Assembly (NCBI GenBank): GCA_023441055.1
Contig: JAEZQY010000047.1
Coordinates: 62,001 to 126,000 of the forward strand
Reading direction: 5' to 3'
Origin: Bacillota bacterium
GTDB taxonomy: Bacteria > Bacillota > Bacilli > Paenibacillales > UBA4045
Length of the DNA: 64,000 nucleotides
In this document: piece by piece, positions 43,051-51,083 of the stretch
How the letters are laid out: the number at the start of each line of letters is the position of its first letter
Position numbering within the stretch: position 1 is the stretch's first letter
Translations under genes and position numbers: made by a program
The notes under the pieces: model-generated
Seen by the model: the letters and a program-made list of their open reading frames with translations, nothing else
What the model was told of the DNA's origin: nothing
Databases searched by the model: none

Positions 43051-44175
43051 CTATCCATTTCCCGCTGGTATAGTCGTGCTTACGAGCTCTAGCATCTGAT
43101 GCACTCTATGACGGTAAGTATGATTCAGCATGGTGCGCTTATATCCTCTAAAGGCAATTTCACGCCTCTCCTCTTCATGGGCAAGATAGTACTCCAGCAA
43201 CTCTAGCAGCTCATTATCGGATTTATAGCAGAGCACCTCTTCATTCGTCCGATAATGCTCCGATACATCCTCTCGCATATCCATCACCTGCAGGGTATGA
43301 CACGCATTGATCTCGAAGCTTCTCGGATTAACCGACACAGCGCTAATCTGCTTCCCATTGAAATTGATGGTTGCATCATCAGATGCCCGATGTAGATTGA
43401 TAACAATCTTGGCTCCATTGTAATAAGCAGCTGTCGTCTCCGGACTTAGCCATTCCTCGGAACGGATACTGTCCTTTAACAAAGCTGCCGCACTCGGATT
43501 TAACCGATCCCACCAAGATCCAGCGATTACGGTTCGTTTATTCGATAAATACTTCGACAGCTTCTCAATCATGTGAACTCTGTTCCAATAAGCGGTACCG
43601 ATGAAGCAGATATCCGATCGATATCCGATCGGGACACTCTTCGCACGGAAGATAGCCGGATTGGCTGCGAATGGCAAGTGAAAGACATGTTGACAGCCTA
43701 GGCGCTGATAGAGCTCAACACAGGTCTTCTCTAAAGTAAAGATATAGTCATAGCGTGGCGCGATATCTATTGTCCAATCCGTATAATAGGGGTCATCCGT
43801 AAACCACACAGCAGTCAATATGCCATGATCACGTATGCTCTTCACCTGCTCAGCTGGCAGCACAACACCATTCAATGCAATCATTAAATCGATGCTGTTC
43901 GTCATAGCGATGGATGATAGGGGATCACCTGGCCCTGCGATAATCAGCTTGCGGACCAAACCGGTAAGCGCTTCGGCGATCGCTTCATCGATCGGCGGAT
44001 AAGGATATCCGATTCCGCTAGAAACATACAGAACACTGATATCCCTCTTCCAATATGGATCTGGAGGAAGCTCGCGCAGCATGCTCTCGGAGCGGCCTAA
44101 GCGATAGCCTTCCTTCCATCCTTCTTCCGCCCCCTCTTGCTTGCCTTGCGTGTAACCAAGCTCATGCGCATTCAT
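43051..44175 (-). CDS. CgeB-family glycosyltransferase with N-terminal GX3 repeat
   Basis: A 374-residue protein. Residues 7-27 are a GX3 repeat (GYTQGKQEGAEEGWKEGYRL). The remainder resembles the spore maturation protein CgeB: YVSSGIGYPYPPIDEA, AVWFTDDPYYTDW, YDYIFTLEKTCVELYQRLG, VFHLPFAANPAIFRA, SDICFIGTAYWNRV, INLHRASDDATINF and SVNPRSFEINACHTLQV. CgeB of B. subtilis is a GerE/sigma-K-dependent crust glycosylation protein. The ATG at 44175 overlaps the rmlD stop and has GGAGG 11 bases upstream. Donor and acceptor are unknown. Confidence 0.88.
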   Translation of the reverse strand: MNAHELGYTQGKQEGAEEGWKEGYRLGRSESMLRELPPDPYWKRDISVLYVSSGIGYPYPPIDEAIAEALTGLVRKLIIAGPGDPLSSIAMTNSIDLMIALNGVVLPAEQVKSIRDHGILTAVWFTDDPYYTDWTIDIAPRYDYIFTLEKTCVELYQRLGCQHVFHLPFAANPAIFRAKSVPIGYRSDICFIGTAYWNRVHMIEKLSKYLSNKRTVIAGSWWDRLNPSAAALLKDSIRSEEWLSPETTAAYYNGAKIVINLHRASDDATINFNGKQISAVSVNPRSFEINACHTLQVMDMREDVSEHYRTNEEVLCYKSDNELLELLEYYLAHEEERREIAFRGYKRTMLNHTYRHRVHQMLELVSTTIPAGNG

Positions 44176-45050
44176 TTCCGGGAATCCTCCTTTAACTCAT
44201 CGACAGCTGTAGCCTCCTCCTTAAGGAAGGCCTGCAGAGCGGATCGCCAGTCTCGTAACGGCTCTAGACCATTGTTCTTAATCGCTTGCTGACTCAGCGA
44301 TGAATTAGGCGGGCGTTTAGCCATCAATTGCAGCTGATCATACCGAACCGGTACAATGAATGAGGGTTCTTGGTTTAGATAGCGCAAGATTTCAAGAGCG
44401 AATTGGTACTTGGAGCAATAGCCTTCATTCACCACATGATAAGTGCCGTATCGTTCGGTTTCTATGAGGCATGCCATAAACCGCGCTAGATCGACTGTAT
44501 AGGTCGGAGATCCTATTAAATCAGTAGCTGCTTGCAGGCATTCATGACTGCTCGGCAAGGAGCAGATTCGCTTGACGAAATTTCTGCCCTGACTGCCGAA
44601 TAACCATGCCGTTCGAATAATAAAGTGCTTCCTGCAGATTCTCTCCGTAAATTGTTCACCTAATCGCTTCGATGCCCCATACACATTGAGCGGATTAGTC
44701 TGGTCTTCCTCTGTGTAAGGAGTCCCTTTCAGCCCATCAAACACGTAATCCGTGCTAATATAAATAAACTTGGCATCGATTCGATTCGCTGTCTCTGCCA
44801 AATATCCCGTACCAACAGCATTCACTGCGTAAGCAGCCCGCACATCATCCTCAGCTCGATCCACCTCAGTAAACGCTCCCGCATGTATAATGACATCGGG
44901 CCGGTGCTTCATTACAATGGTATGAATCGCCTCTAGATCCGTTACGTCTAACTGCCGCCGGTTCCAGGCCAAGACATGATGCCGGGAGGCCATAACCGCA
45001 ACGATATCACGCGCTAACTGACCTTCTGCCCCTGTTACGGCTATGATCAT
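44172..45050 (-). CDS. rmlD: dTDP-4-dehydrorhamnose reductase (RmlD/SpsK type)
   Basis: A 292-residue short-chain reductase. MIIAVTGAEGQLARDIV is the NADPH-binding start, with DVIIHAGAFTEVDRAEDD, YISTDYVFDG and the Tyr-x-x-x-Lys in NVYGASKRLGEQF. RmlD normally reduces dTDP-4-keto-L-rhamnose to dTDP-rhamnose. The ATG at 45050 lies 7 bases after the rmlB stop. An rmlC epimerase gene is not seen in this window, so either it lies elsewhere or this reductase uses a different dTDP-4-keto sugar. Confidence 0.93.
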   Translation of the reverse strand: MIIAVTGAEGQLARDIVAVMASRHHVLAWNRRQLDVTDLEAIHTIVMKHRPDVIIHAGAFTEVDRAEDDVRAAYAVNAVGTGYLAETANRIDAKFIYISTDYVFDGLKGTPYTEEDQTNPLNVYGASKRLGEQFTERICRKHFIIRTAWLFGSQGRNFVKRICSLPSSHECLQAATDLIGSPTYTVDLARFMACLIETERYGTYHVVNEGYCSKYQFALEILRYLNQEPSFIVPVRYDQLQLMAKRPPNSSLSQQAIKNNGLEPLRDWRSALQAFLKEEATAVDELKEDSRK

Positions 45051-45057
45051 ATCCGAA

Positions 45058-46017
45058 TCACTCCCTCCACCAGCCTTCATTGTCCATATACCACCGCACA
45101 GTGTGGGCTAACCCTTCATCGAATTCGACCAACGGCCGCCATCCAAGCGTTTTATTCAGCTTTGAGAAATCGATCGCATAATGTCGATCATGGCCTGGTC
45201 GATCATCGATGAATTGCATACAATCGGATGATTTGCCTAGTACATTGCAGATTCGCTGAACGACCTCCACATTCGTCAGACCTCCGCATCCACCTCCAAT
45301 ATTATAAATTTCCCCGGATACTCCCTGATGCATAACAGCAGCCAGTGCTGCACAATGATCCGTCACATAGAGCCAATCTCTAATCTGCAGACCGTCACCA
45401 TAAATCGGGATGGGTTCATTGCGCAATGCGTGAATAATTGATTTTGGGATTAATTTCTCAGGGTATTGTTTAGGGCCGTAATTATTGGAGCATCTGGTAA
45501 TAATGGCAGGCAAGCCGTAGGTCTGGTGATAAGCCCTTACTAGTAAATCAGAGGAAGCCTTGCTCGCGGAATATGGACTGTTCGGAGCTAGCTGAGTCGT
45601 TTCTGTGAATTTCATTCCATCGTCTGCAGAGCCATACACTTCATCTGTCGATACGTGAACAAATTTGGAAACTGCGTGCCTTCTCGCGCTTTCCAGCAAG
45701 CGATAGGTTCCAATAATGTTCGTACTTACGAATGGTTCGGGCGAATCAATGCTGCGGTCGACATGTGACTCCGCCGCGAAGTGTACGACAACGTCAATTC
45801 CGTTCGCTATAATTTCATTAACTAGTCTCTCGTTCCGGATATCCCCCTGTATAAACGTATAGGTCGGCAAGCGTTCTGCTTCGCTTAAATTAGACCAATT
45901 AGCGGCATAAGTTAAACTGTCCAAATTAACGATCTCGTAATTGGGATACTGTTCTAGCATATAGTGAATAAAATGGCTGCCGATAAACCCCATGCCGCCA
46001 GTAACAAGTAATCTCAT
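45058..46017 (-). CDS. rmlB: dTDP-glucose 4,6-dehydratase (RmlB/SpsJ type)
   Basis: A 319-residue extended SDR enzyme that makes dTDP-4-keto-6-deoxyglucose. MRLLVTGGMGFIGSHFIHYM binds NAD. HFAAESHVDRSIDSPEPF, HVSTDEVYGSADDG (catalytic Thr-Asp-Glu) and NSPYSASKASSDLLVRAYH (Tyr-x-x-x-Lys) are diagnostic, with RCSNNYGPKQYPEKLIP following. Its start overlaps the rmlA stop in ATGA. It feeds the rmlD reductase and probably the DegT-type aminotransferase. Confidence 0.96.
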   Translation of the reverse strand: MRLLVTGGMGFIGSHFIHYMLEQYPNYEIVNLDSLTYAANWSNLSEAERLPTYTFIQGDIRNERLVNEIIANGIDVVVHFAAESHVDRSIDSPEPFVSTNIIGTYRLLESARRHAVSKFVHVSTDEVYGSADDGMKFTETTQLAPNSPYSASKASSDLLVRAYHQTYGLPAIITRCSNNYGPKQYPEKLIPKSIIHALRNEPIPIYGDGLQIRDWLYVTDHCAALAAVMHQGVSGEIYNIGGGCGGLTNVEVVQRICNVLGKSSDCMQFIDDRPGHDRHYAIDFSKLNKTLGWRPLVEFDEGLAHTVRWYMDNEGWWRE

Positions 46018-46742
46018 TGGCGATCACCGCCAAGCGCATTCATGCGCGCATTGGCCTCCTGTAACGATTCGAACGTTCCAGCATCCGTCCACCAGCCATT
46101 AAGAATGGCATAATGCAACTTATTATTTTGAGCATACCGATTGTTAAGATCCGTAACCTCGAGCTCTCCACGCTCAGAAGGCCTTAGTTGACCAATATGA
46201 TCGAACACCTGGGAGTCGTAGAAATATATGCCTGTTACACAATAGTTGGATTGTGGAATCGTTGGTTTCTCAACAATCGATACAATTCTACCTTGTTCTA
46301 TCGAAGGAACACCGTATCTTCTGGCATCGTCTACCTCCTTCAATAACACCATTGCATGACCTGCTGAACGCTTAAATTGCTCAACAAAAGGCTGAAGGGG
46401 ATCCTCGAATAGATTATCGCCCAGCAGTACCACAAATCGGTTATGATCTCCGATAAACGATTTGGCCAGCGACAGCGCTTGAGGAATACCGCCCGCTTTC
46501 TCTTGCACCTTATAAGTAATTTCCATGCCATACTCGCTCCCGCTGCCCAATAACTCCGTATACTGTCCCGCAGATTGACTGCTAACCACTAGCAGCACAT
46601 CATGGATGCCCGCTTCGCGAAGCTTGAACAAGCCGTGGCATATCATCGGAAGTCTTCCAACCGGCAGGAGATGTTTGTTGATCATCTTCGTCAACGGCTT
46701 CAACCGCGTTCCTGTACCGCCGGCCAGTATCACACCTTTCAT
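46014..46742 (-). CDS. rmlA: Glucose-1-phosphate thymidylyltransferase, short form (RmlA/SpsI type)
   Basis: A 242-residue nucleotidyltransferase that activates glucose-1-phosphate to dTDP-glucose. MKGVILAGGTGTRLKPLTKM is the signature loop, then HLLPVGRLPMI with the sugar-phosphate Lys, LGDNLFEDPLQPF and the GGWWTDAGTFESLQEAN end. It is about 50 residues shorter than enterobacterial RmlA, matching the short SpsI form. The ATG at 46742 has GAGG nine bases upstream, better than the one at 46751. Confidence 0.93.
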   Translation of the reverse strand: MKGVILAGGTGTRLKPLTKMINKHLLPVGRLPMICHGLFKLREAGIHDVLLVVSSQSAGQYTELLGSGSEYGMEITYKVQEKAGGIPQALSLAKSFIGDHNRFVVLLGDNLFEDPLQPFVEQFKRSAGHAMVLLKEVDDARRYGVPSIEQGRIVSIVEKPTIPQSNYCVTGIYFYDSQVFDHIGQLRPSERGELEVTDLNNRYAQNNKLHYAILNGWWTDAGTFESLQEANARMNALGGDRQ

Positions 46743-46761
46743 GACCGTCATCCTCTCCAGT

Positions 46762-47487
46762 TTATGAGTAAACGAATATATGTGGATTAAAGCCCCATTT
46801 ATCTATAAACTTCTGATGATTCGTTTTCAGTAACGCTTGTAACTGCTCCTCATCGTTTCGTTTAAAGGACATACTGCCGTGATGATACACGAATACGTCT
46901 CCTGCGATGATCAAGCGAAACCCGGCTATACGCGCGCGATAACAGTAATCGTCATCCTCGTAATGTCCGGGAGAGAAGCGTTCATCAAGCAGAGCGATGC
47001 GGTCTACTAATTGTCTTCTCATCAGCAGACAGAAGCCAACAAGTCGCTCCGTTTCCTTCCACAGACTGGGATTAGGGAGATTAAGAGATTCGGAGGATTC
47101 ATCCACAGTGGCGTAATCGATCTTCTGATGCCCGCCAATGTAATTCGTCATCGGTCCGACTAGTCCAATATCATCAGATGAATGCAGGCAAGTTAACATA
47201 CTGCTGAGCCAGCGGGGTTTAACGATCACATCATTGTTGAGTAGCAGCAAGTTATCCCCGCTAGCCAGCTTAATGCCAATATTGCATGCTGCCGGAAAGC
47301 CGCGATTTTCTGGTAAGGAGGCAAGAATAACCTCTTCTTCACGACAGAGCTCCAATGTTCCGTCTGTGGAACCATTATCCACAACAATAATTTCATAAGG
47401 GACATCGGTGAATCGCTTGAGCGCGTACAGGCAATTCTCCAGCATATCCTTACCGTTATAGGTAGGGATGATAATACTCGTTCTCAA
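46762..47487 (-). CDS. GT2-family glycosyltransferase
   Basis: A 241-residue GT-A enzyme without added modules. SIIIPTYNGKDMLENCLYAL starts the fold; IIVVDNGSTDGTLEL, LLLLNNDVIV and GHYEDDDYCYRARIAGF hold the nucleotide, metal and catalytic residues. It is closely related to the catalytic part of the protein at 40614 (shared GPMTNYIGGHQ and VGFCLLMRRQL patterns), which carries extra repeats. The start is a TTG at 47487 that overlaps the previous stop (TTGA), seven bases after a G-rich site. It sits next to rmlA, so a dTDP-sugar donor is plausible. Confidence 0.87.
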   Translation of the reverse strand: MRTSIIIPTYNGKDMLENCLYALKRFTDVPYEIIVVDNGSTDGTLELCREEEVILASLPENRGFPAACNIGIKLASGDNLLLLNNDVIVKPRWLSSMLTCLHSSDDIGLVGPMTNYIGGHQKIDYATVDESSESLNLPNPSLWKETERLVGFCLLMRRQLVDRIALLDERFSPGHYEDDDYCYRARIAGFRLIIAGDVFVYHHGSMSFKRNDEEQLQALLKTNHQKFIDKWGFNPHIFVYS

Positions 47488-48443
47488 GCTGGTTCCCCCC
47501 CTGCTTCCTCTCTTCTGCGTATGACATCGGTGAAGCTGAGCCTGGTACCGGTGTGCGTTATAATAGAAGCTAGTGCTTCCATGTGATCGCCGACAATTAA
47601 ATCCGCTACTAGATTATGCTCGCCTGAGTTGGTCTTCCGCACTTTGTTCGTGTGCACAACATCTATGCTAGCAGCGCATCCGATCTTCAATCCGAGTGCA
47701 ATAGCTGTCTTCTGTGCCAGTGGAGGTACAGCCAGATTGCGATAACCGATTTTAGCCGCCGCTGCTCTACTTATCGCATGCGGAACAGCAGTCATCGAAT
47801 TCGCTTGTAAATCCGATCTTCCAAGCATACGATTCAGGTAATTCTTCATGATGGATACATCATCCCAATTCGCGAAATGACCAAGATAGGAACTAATATT
47901 ATTCAAAGCCACATCATAACCGGATGCGATCATCTGAATGAACGGATGGAGACGCTGGGCAGGAATCACAATATCTCCGTCCAGGAATAGAATGACATCA
48001 GATGAGGCCAGCTTAGCTCCCAGCGCGCGGCCCACATCATGTCCTAGCTGTGATTGATAGTGAAGGACAATCGCCTGCTTAGCTGAACGTGCGATAGTAA
48101 AGCTGCGATCAGCAGATCCATTAACAACAATAATCGTCTCATTCGGCTGCAGCAGTTCTAATTGCTCTAGTATCTTCGGAAGCGTCTCCTCTTCATTCAT
48201 AACGGTCACGATAACAGATACGGATATATCCGATGGTGGGATGAGGGAACTCTGCTGCAGAGGCTCTGCACGTCTATCGTTCACATTCTCCGACCTAATC
48301 TGCTTGACAGCCCTGCGTCTTGCGCCCCCTCTATTGCGACGCATCAGCGGGGGGCGCTTGCTCCACCGGCGTACTCGAGGGTTGCGCCGCAGTGCTTTAC
48401 GGCGAACCCTTAATCGTTTAGCGCTGGCTTTAACTCGTCGCAT
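47484..48443 (-). CDS. GT2-family glycosyltransferase with polybasic N-terminal tail
   Basis: A 319-residue protein. Residues 1-50 are Arg/Lys-rich (KASAKRLRVRRKALRR; SKRPPLMRRNRGGARRR), followed by a short linker. The GT-A domain begins at about residue 72 (ISVSVIVTVMNEEETLPKIL), with IIVVNGSADRSFTIA, LGHDVGRALGAKLA and VILFLDGDIVIPAQ (DGD as DXD). The C-terminal LIVGDHMEALASIITHTG is shared with the next gene's product, so the two are tandem paralogues. GAGGTG precedes the ATG at 48443. The tail could bind a polyanion or the coat. Confidence 0.87.
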   Translation of the reverse strand: MRRVKASAKRLRVRRKALRRNPRVRRWSKRPPLMRRNRGGARRRAVKQIRSENVNDRRAEPLQQSSLIPPSDISVSVIVTVMNEEETLPKILEQLELLQPNETIIVVNGSADRSFTIARSAKQAIVLHYQSQLGHDVGRALGAKLASSDVILFLDGDIVIPAQRLHPFIQMIASGYDVALNNISSYLGHFANWDDVSIMKNYLNRMLGRSDLQANSMTAVPHAISRAAAAKIGYRNLAVPPLAQKTAIALGLKIGCAASIDVVHTNKVRKTNSGEHNLVADLIVGDHMEALASIITHTGTRLSFTDVIRRREEAGGEPA

Positions 48444-48447
48444 TCAA

Positions 48448-49221
48448 TCACCTCGCCATACTTCTGTTGCGCAGGTTATCCGGATGCCGCCCCCTCGACC
48501 CTGTCGCCGAGATTAGGCTGGCCAATGCTTCTATATGATCCCCTACGATCAAGGACTCAAGTGGATCTGCTCTCCTAATATGCTTGCGCTTAATGGGATT
48601 AGGTCTGCCTACATCAATGTAGTGAACTGCCCGTACATGCAAGCCTGCGATCACTGCAGCAGCCTGTGCCTTCGGCGGGATACAGAGCAGCTGAGGACCA
48701 ATCGTATCCAGCGCCTTGCGGCTGATCGCATGTGGAATCGTCGTCATCGAAGCTCCTCCAAGATCCGTGCGGCGCAGTGCGATATTCAATGCATGCTTAG
48801 CTAAGATGACACTATGCACATTAAACTTATTCTTAGGGCCTTCATACTTGTTAAGCGCAACGTCCGTTCCATCTCTTACAGCAGCAATCAGCGGCTTTAA
48901 TTCCTTGGCGGGGATGACGATATCGGCATCCAAGAATAATAGGACATCACCCCGCGCTTCCCTCGTGCCTATACTTCTTCCCACATCATGACCAAGCGGC
49001 CTGGCATGAACAATCAGACGCGCTCCAGACTTTGCCGCTATCCGCTCCGTTCCATCTGTAGATCCATTCACGACGACAATCACTTCGGTTTGTGGGTGAA
49101 CCTGGAACGCATTCTGTATAACACGACCTATCGTTCTATGCTCATTCATCGCGGGGATAATCACAGAAACGACTGGGGCTCCTAATGAACGAGCTTTACG
49201 ACGTAATCTGCTTCTTCTCAC
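48448..49221 (-). CDS. GT2-family glycosyltransferase with short basic tail
   Basis: A 257-residue GT-A enzyme, paralogue of the neighbour at 47484. Residues 1-12 are basic (MRRSRLRRKARS). Then VVSVIIPAMNEHRTIGRVI, IVVVNGSTDGTERIA, LGHDVGRSIGTREA, VLLFLDADIVIPAKEL (DAD), and the shared end LIVGDHIEALASLISATG. The start is a GTG at 49221, nine bases after AGGAGG. A sigma-K-like promoter candidate lies 54-82 bases upstream, so this may be the first gene of a sub-operon. Confidence 0.87.
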   Translation of the reverse strand: MRRSRLRRKARSLGAPVVSVIIPAMNEHRTIGRVIQNAFQVHPQTEVIVVVNGSTDGTERIAAKSGARLIVHARPLGHDVGRSIGTREARGDVLLFLDADIVIPAKELKPLIAAVRDGTDVALNKYEGPKNKFNVHSVILAKHALNIALRRTDLGGASMTTIPHAISRKALDTIGPQLLCIPPKAQAAAVIAGLHVRAVHYIDVGRPNPIKRKHIRRADPLESLIVGDHIEALASLISATGSRGRHPDNLRNRSMAR

Positions 49222-49274
49222 TACCTACACCTCCTGGTGTATGAAGGGCTCGCTTGTGTGCCATTCGCTCCTGA

Positions 49275-49303
49275 CATTGTATGTCCATAGATGCGTGTTT
49301 GTA
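49275..49303 (-). promoter_or_regulatory. Sigma-K-like promoter candidate before the GT2 gene
   Basis: On the minus strand TACA, a 16-base spacer, then CATACAATG: one mismatch in the -10 (CATAnnnTA expected) and one in the first -35 base. It lies in the 127-base gap between the methyltransferase and GT2 genes. Confidence 0.4.
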
Positions 49304-49348
49304 ACGGCATGCGTCCCTCTCAGCAAGTGACTAGTCTTTGAAATTGTT

Positions 49349-50002
49349 TCAGTTGAAATGAAGCTTCTCATAAGCTCTGCGATAGGATGCGAAGGAAGGG
49401 ATGTCTAGTGGAGAATTCGCTAGGCTACTTAATTCTGTATGCGTAATCGATTGTTTCACAGCAACCAAGTGGTACATAATTTGATCGGCCACATTCATTT
49501 GAGTTTGTCGCAGCTTTGTTTGTTCCTCCTTCGGCAACGCGACATATCGGGGGAAATAGAACAGCTCCATCCTGATGCAGCGAAAATCCATCTTCATGTT
49601 GGGATTTTCCGTTCTCCCGAGACCCCATTGTGTAATAAAAGGGAACTCGTATTGTTCCGCTTCAATTAAGACATCCGTGCTTGCTGTAAAGAATCTCGGT
49701 GTATGTTCATTAAACTGAAATCTGTGAAACGGATTAGCTATATTCAAAGAAGTGTGCGCATATGGCGCTAAAATACATACCACTGCCTTATGCTTGCAAA
49801 CCCGATATATTTCTTCCATGGTCGCGATCAAATCCTCCACATGCTCCAGCACATGAGAGGCCATAACCCCCTCTGTGGAGTCGTCAGCAAACGGGATGCC
49901 TTGATTGATATCACATACAACATCCACTCCATCGAGTAGTAAACGATCAATACCGACATAACCCGATTGTTTATGTTGCCCACAGCCCAGATCCAGCTTC
50001 AA
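49349..50002 (-). CDS. Class I SAM-dependent methyltransferase
   Basis: A 217-residue methyltransferase. LKLDLGCGQHKQSGYVGIDR is motif I and the acidic loop. DDSTEGVMASHVLEHVEDLI is the motif IV region with the type 11 HVLEH pattern, and AVVCILAPYAHTSLNIANPF follows. Start choice: a TTG at 50002 six bases after GAGGTG, giving a 32-base overlap with the previous gene; an upstream in-frame start at 50077 would overlap far more. Its place among glycosyltransferases suggests O-methylation or chain capping of the glycan, which is inference. Confidence 0.82.
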   Translation of the reverse strand: MKLDLGCGQHKQSGYVGIDRLLLDGVDVVCDINQGIPFADDSTEGVMASHVLEHVEDLIATMEEIYRVCKHKAVVCILAPYAHTSLNIANPFHRFQFNEHTPRFFTASTDVLIEAEQYEFPFITQWGLGRTENPNMKMDFRCIRMELFYFPRYVALPKEEQTKLRQTQMNVADQIMYHLVAVKQSITHTELSSLANSPLDIPSFASYRRAYEKLHFN

Positions 50003-51071
50003 TTTCTTCACCTCGACTATTGCCTGGTCCGACTTGTATCGGCTTATTCGTAAGCAATTGCTCCCACTGCGCGGCACAGCGCGCTATCGTGTAGTGCTCC
50101 TTCACATAGCGGTAAGCCTTCCTTTTTATATGCAAACGAAGCGGTTCATCCTCAATTAGCCGCTTGATCGCGTGATACCAATCTTCCGTACGATGCTCCG
50201 CCAATATCCCTGTCTGTTCATGGCTGACACAATCGGCATAGGTTGGAAGATTGCTGAATATGCCGGGAATACGACATGCGGAATACTCCCGGAATTTATT
50301 GTTCGACTTACATCTGTTGTATAACGTGTCATTAAGCGGTGCGATGCCAATATCCCAGGCGCGCCTCGCCAGGATGTGCAGGAATGTTCGGTAGTCGCTT
50401 CCTCCTGTGAAGTAAACGGCGTTAGGATGTCCGATCAGCTGAGACGGGATATAGCCATGAAACTCCAGTCGAATCCGATGCTTATACTCCTCCGCAATCG
50501 TGAGCAGCGCGGGAATCACATGCTCAAAGTCATCTTCCTTATAGGATCCCTCATAACCGATCACAAGTGATTGTCTGCTCCTCGTCGGCTCTCCCGACTT
50601 ATCCAGCCATGCGAAGTCTACACTGGCCTGAATACACACTGTACGTTCGTTATAATTCTCTTGAATATGCCTGGCAAAATAAGGCGAGCCCACGCGAACA
50701 ACCTGTGCTTCTCGCAAAAAACGGGTAAACGTCTCCCGTCTATCTGGATCCAACATAGCAATTCCGAAACCCCGATTGGGTAGATGCAAGAAATGATCGT
50801 CGATCGAGTAGATCGTCCGTTTATTCAAACGGTTCGCTTCTCGCAGTAAGGTATAGGCATCCTTATTTGTGTTTCTAATGAAGACGATCACCTCAGAATC
50901 TTTAAACGTCTGTTCAGCAGCGTCTACTTCTTCCATGACTTTATAATCAATCAGACCCTGCTTGCATAACGCTTCGAACGGTTGCCTAATGCCGATTTGA
51001 AAAGATGGCAATCTCTCGGAAGGCGCAAGGATTAGCACCTTTACAGGACTTGAAGCAGCGGTTGCATGCAT
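49971..51071 (-). CDS. GT4-like glycosyltransferase, paralogue without GX3 repeat
   Basis: A 366-residue GT-B-like protein. Conserved blocks shared with the proteins at 39113 and 56696 are VLILAPSERLPSFQIGIRQPF, given here only to RLPSFQIGIRQPF, then TIYSIDDHFLHLPN, VIGYEGSYKEDDFEHV, RLEFHGYIPSQLIG, WDIGIAPLNDTLYNRC and NKFREYSACRIPGIFS. It lacks the N-terminal repeat. The chemistry is unknown. Ribosome site AAGGAA nine bases before the ATG. It is coupled to the following methyltransferase by overlap. Confidence 0.82.
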   Translation of the reverse strand: MHATAASSPVKVLILAPSERLPSFQIGIRQPFEALCKQGLIDYKVMEEVDAAEQTFKDSEVIVFIRNTNKDAYTLLREANRLNKRTIYSIDDHFLHLPNRGFGIAMLDPDRRETFTRFLREAQVVRVGSPYFARHIQENYNERTVCIQASVDFAWLDKSGEPTRSRQSLVIGYEGSYKEDDFEHVIPALLTIAEEYKHRIRLEFHGYIPSQLIGHPNAVYFTGGSDYRTFLHILARRAWDIGIAPLNDTLYNRCKSNNKFREYSACRIPGIFSNLPTYADCVSHEQTGILAEHRTEDWYHAIKRLIEDEPLRLHIKRKAYRYVKEHYTIARCAAQWEQLLTNKPIQVGPGNSRGEEIEAGSGLWAT

Positions 51072-51083
51072 GAAATCATTCCT

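Noticed and set aside
39113..44175. Reading the GX3 repeats as flagellar FliH-type assembly segments
   Set aside because: No flagellar genes are nearby and the attached domains are glycosyltransferases.
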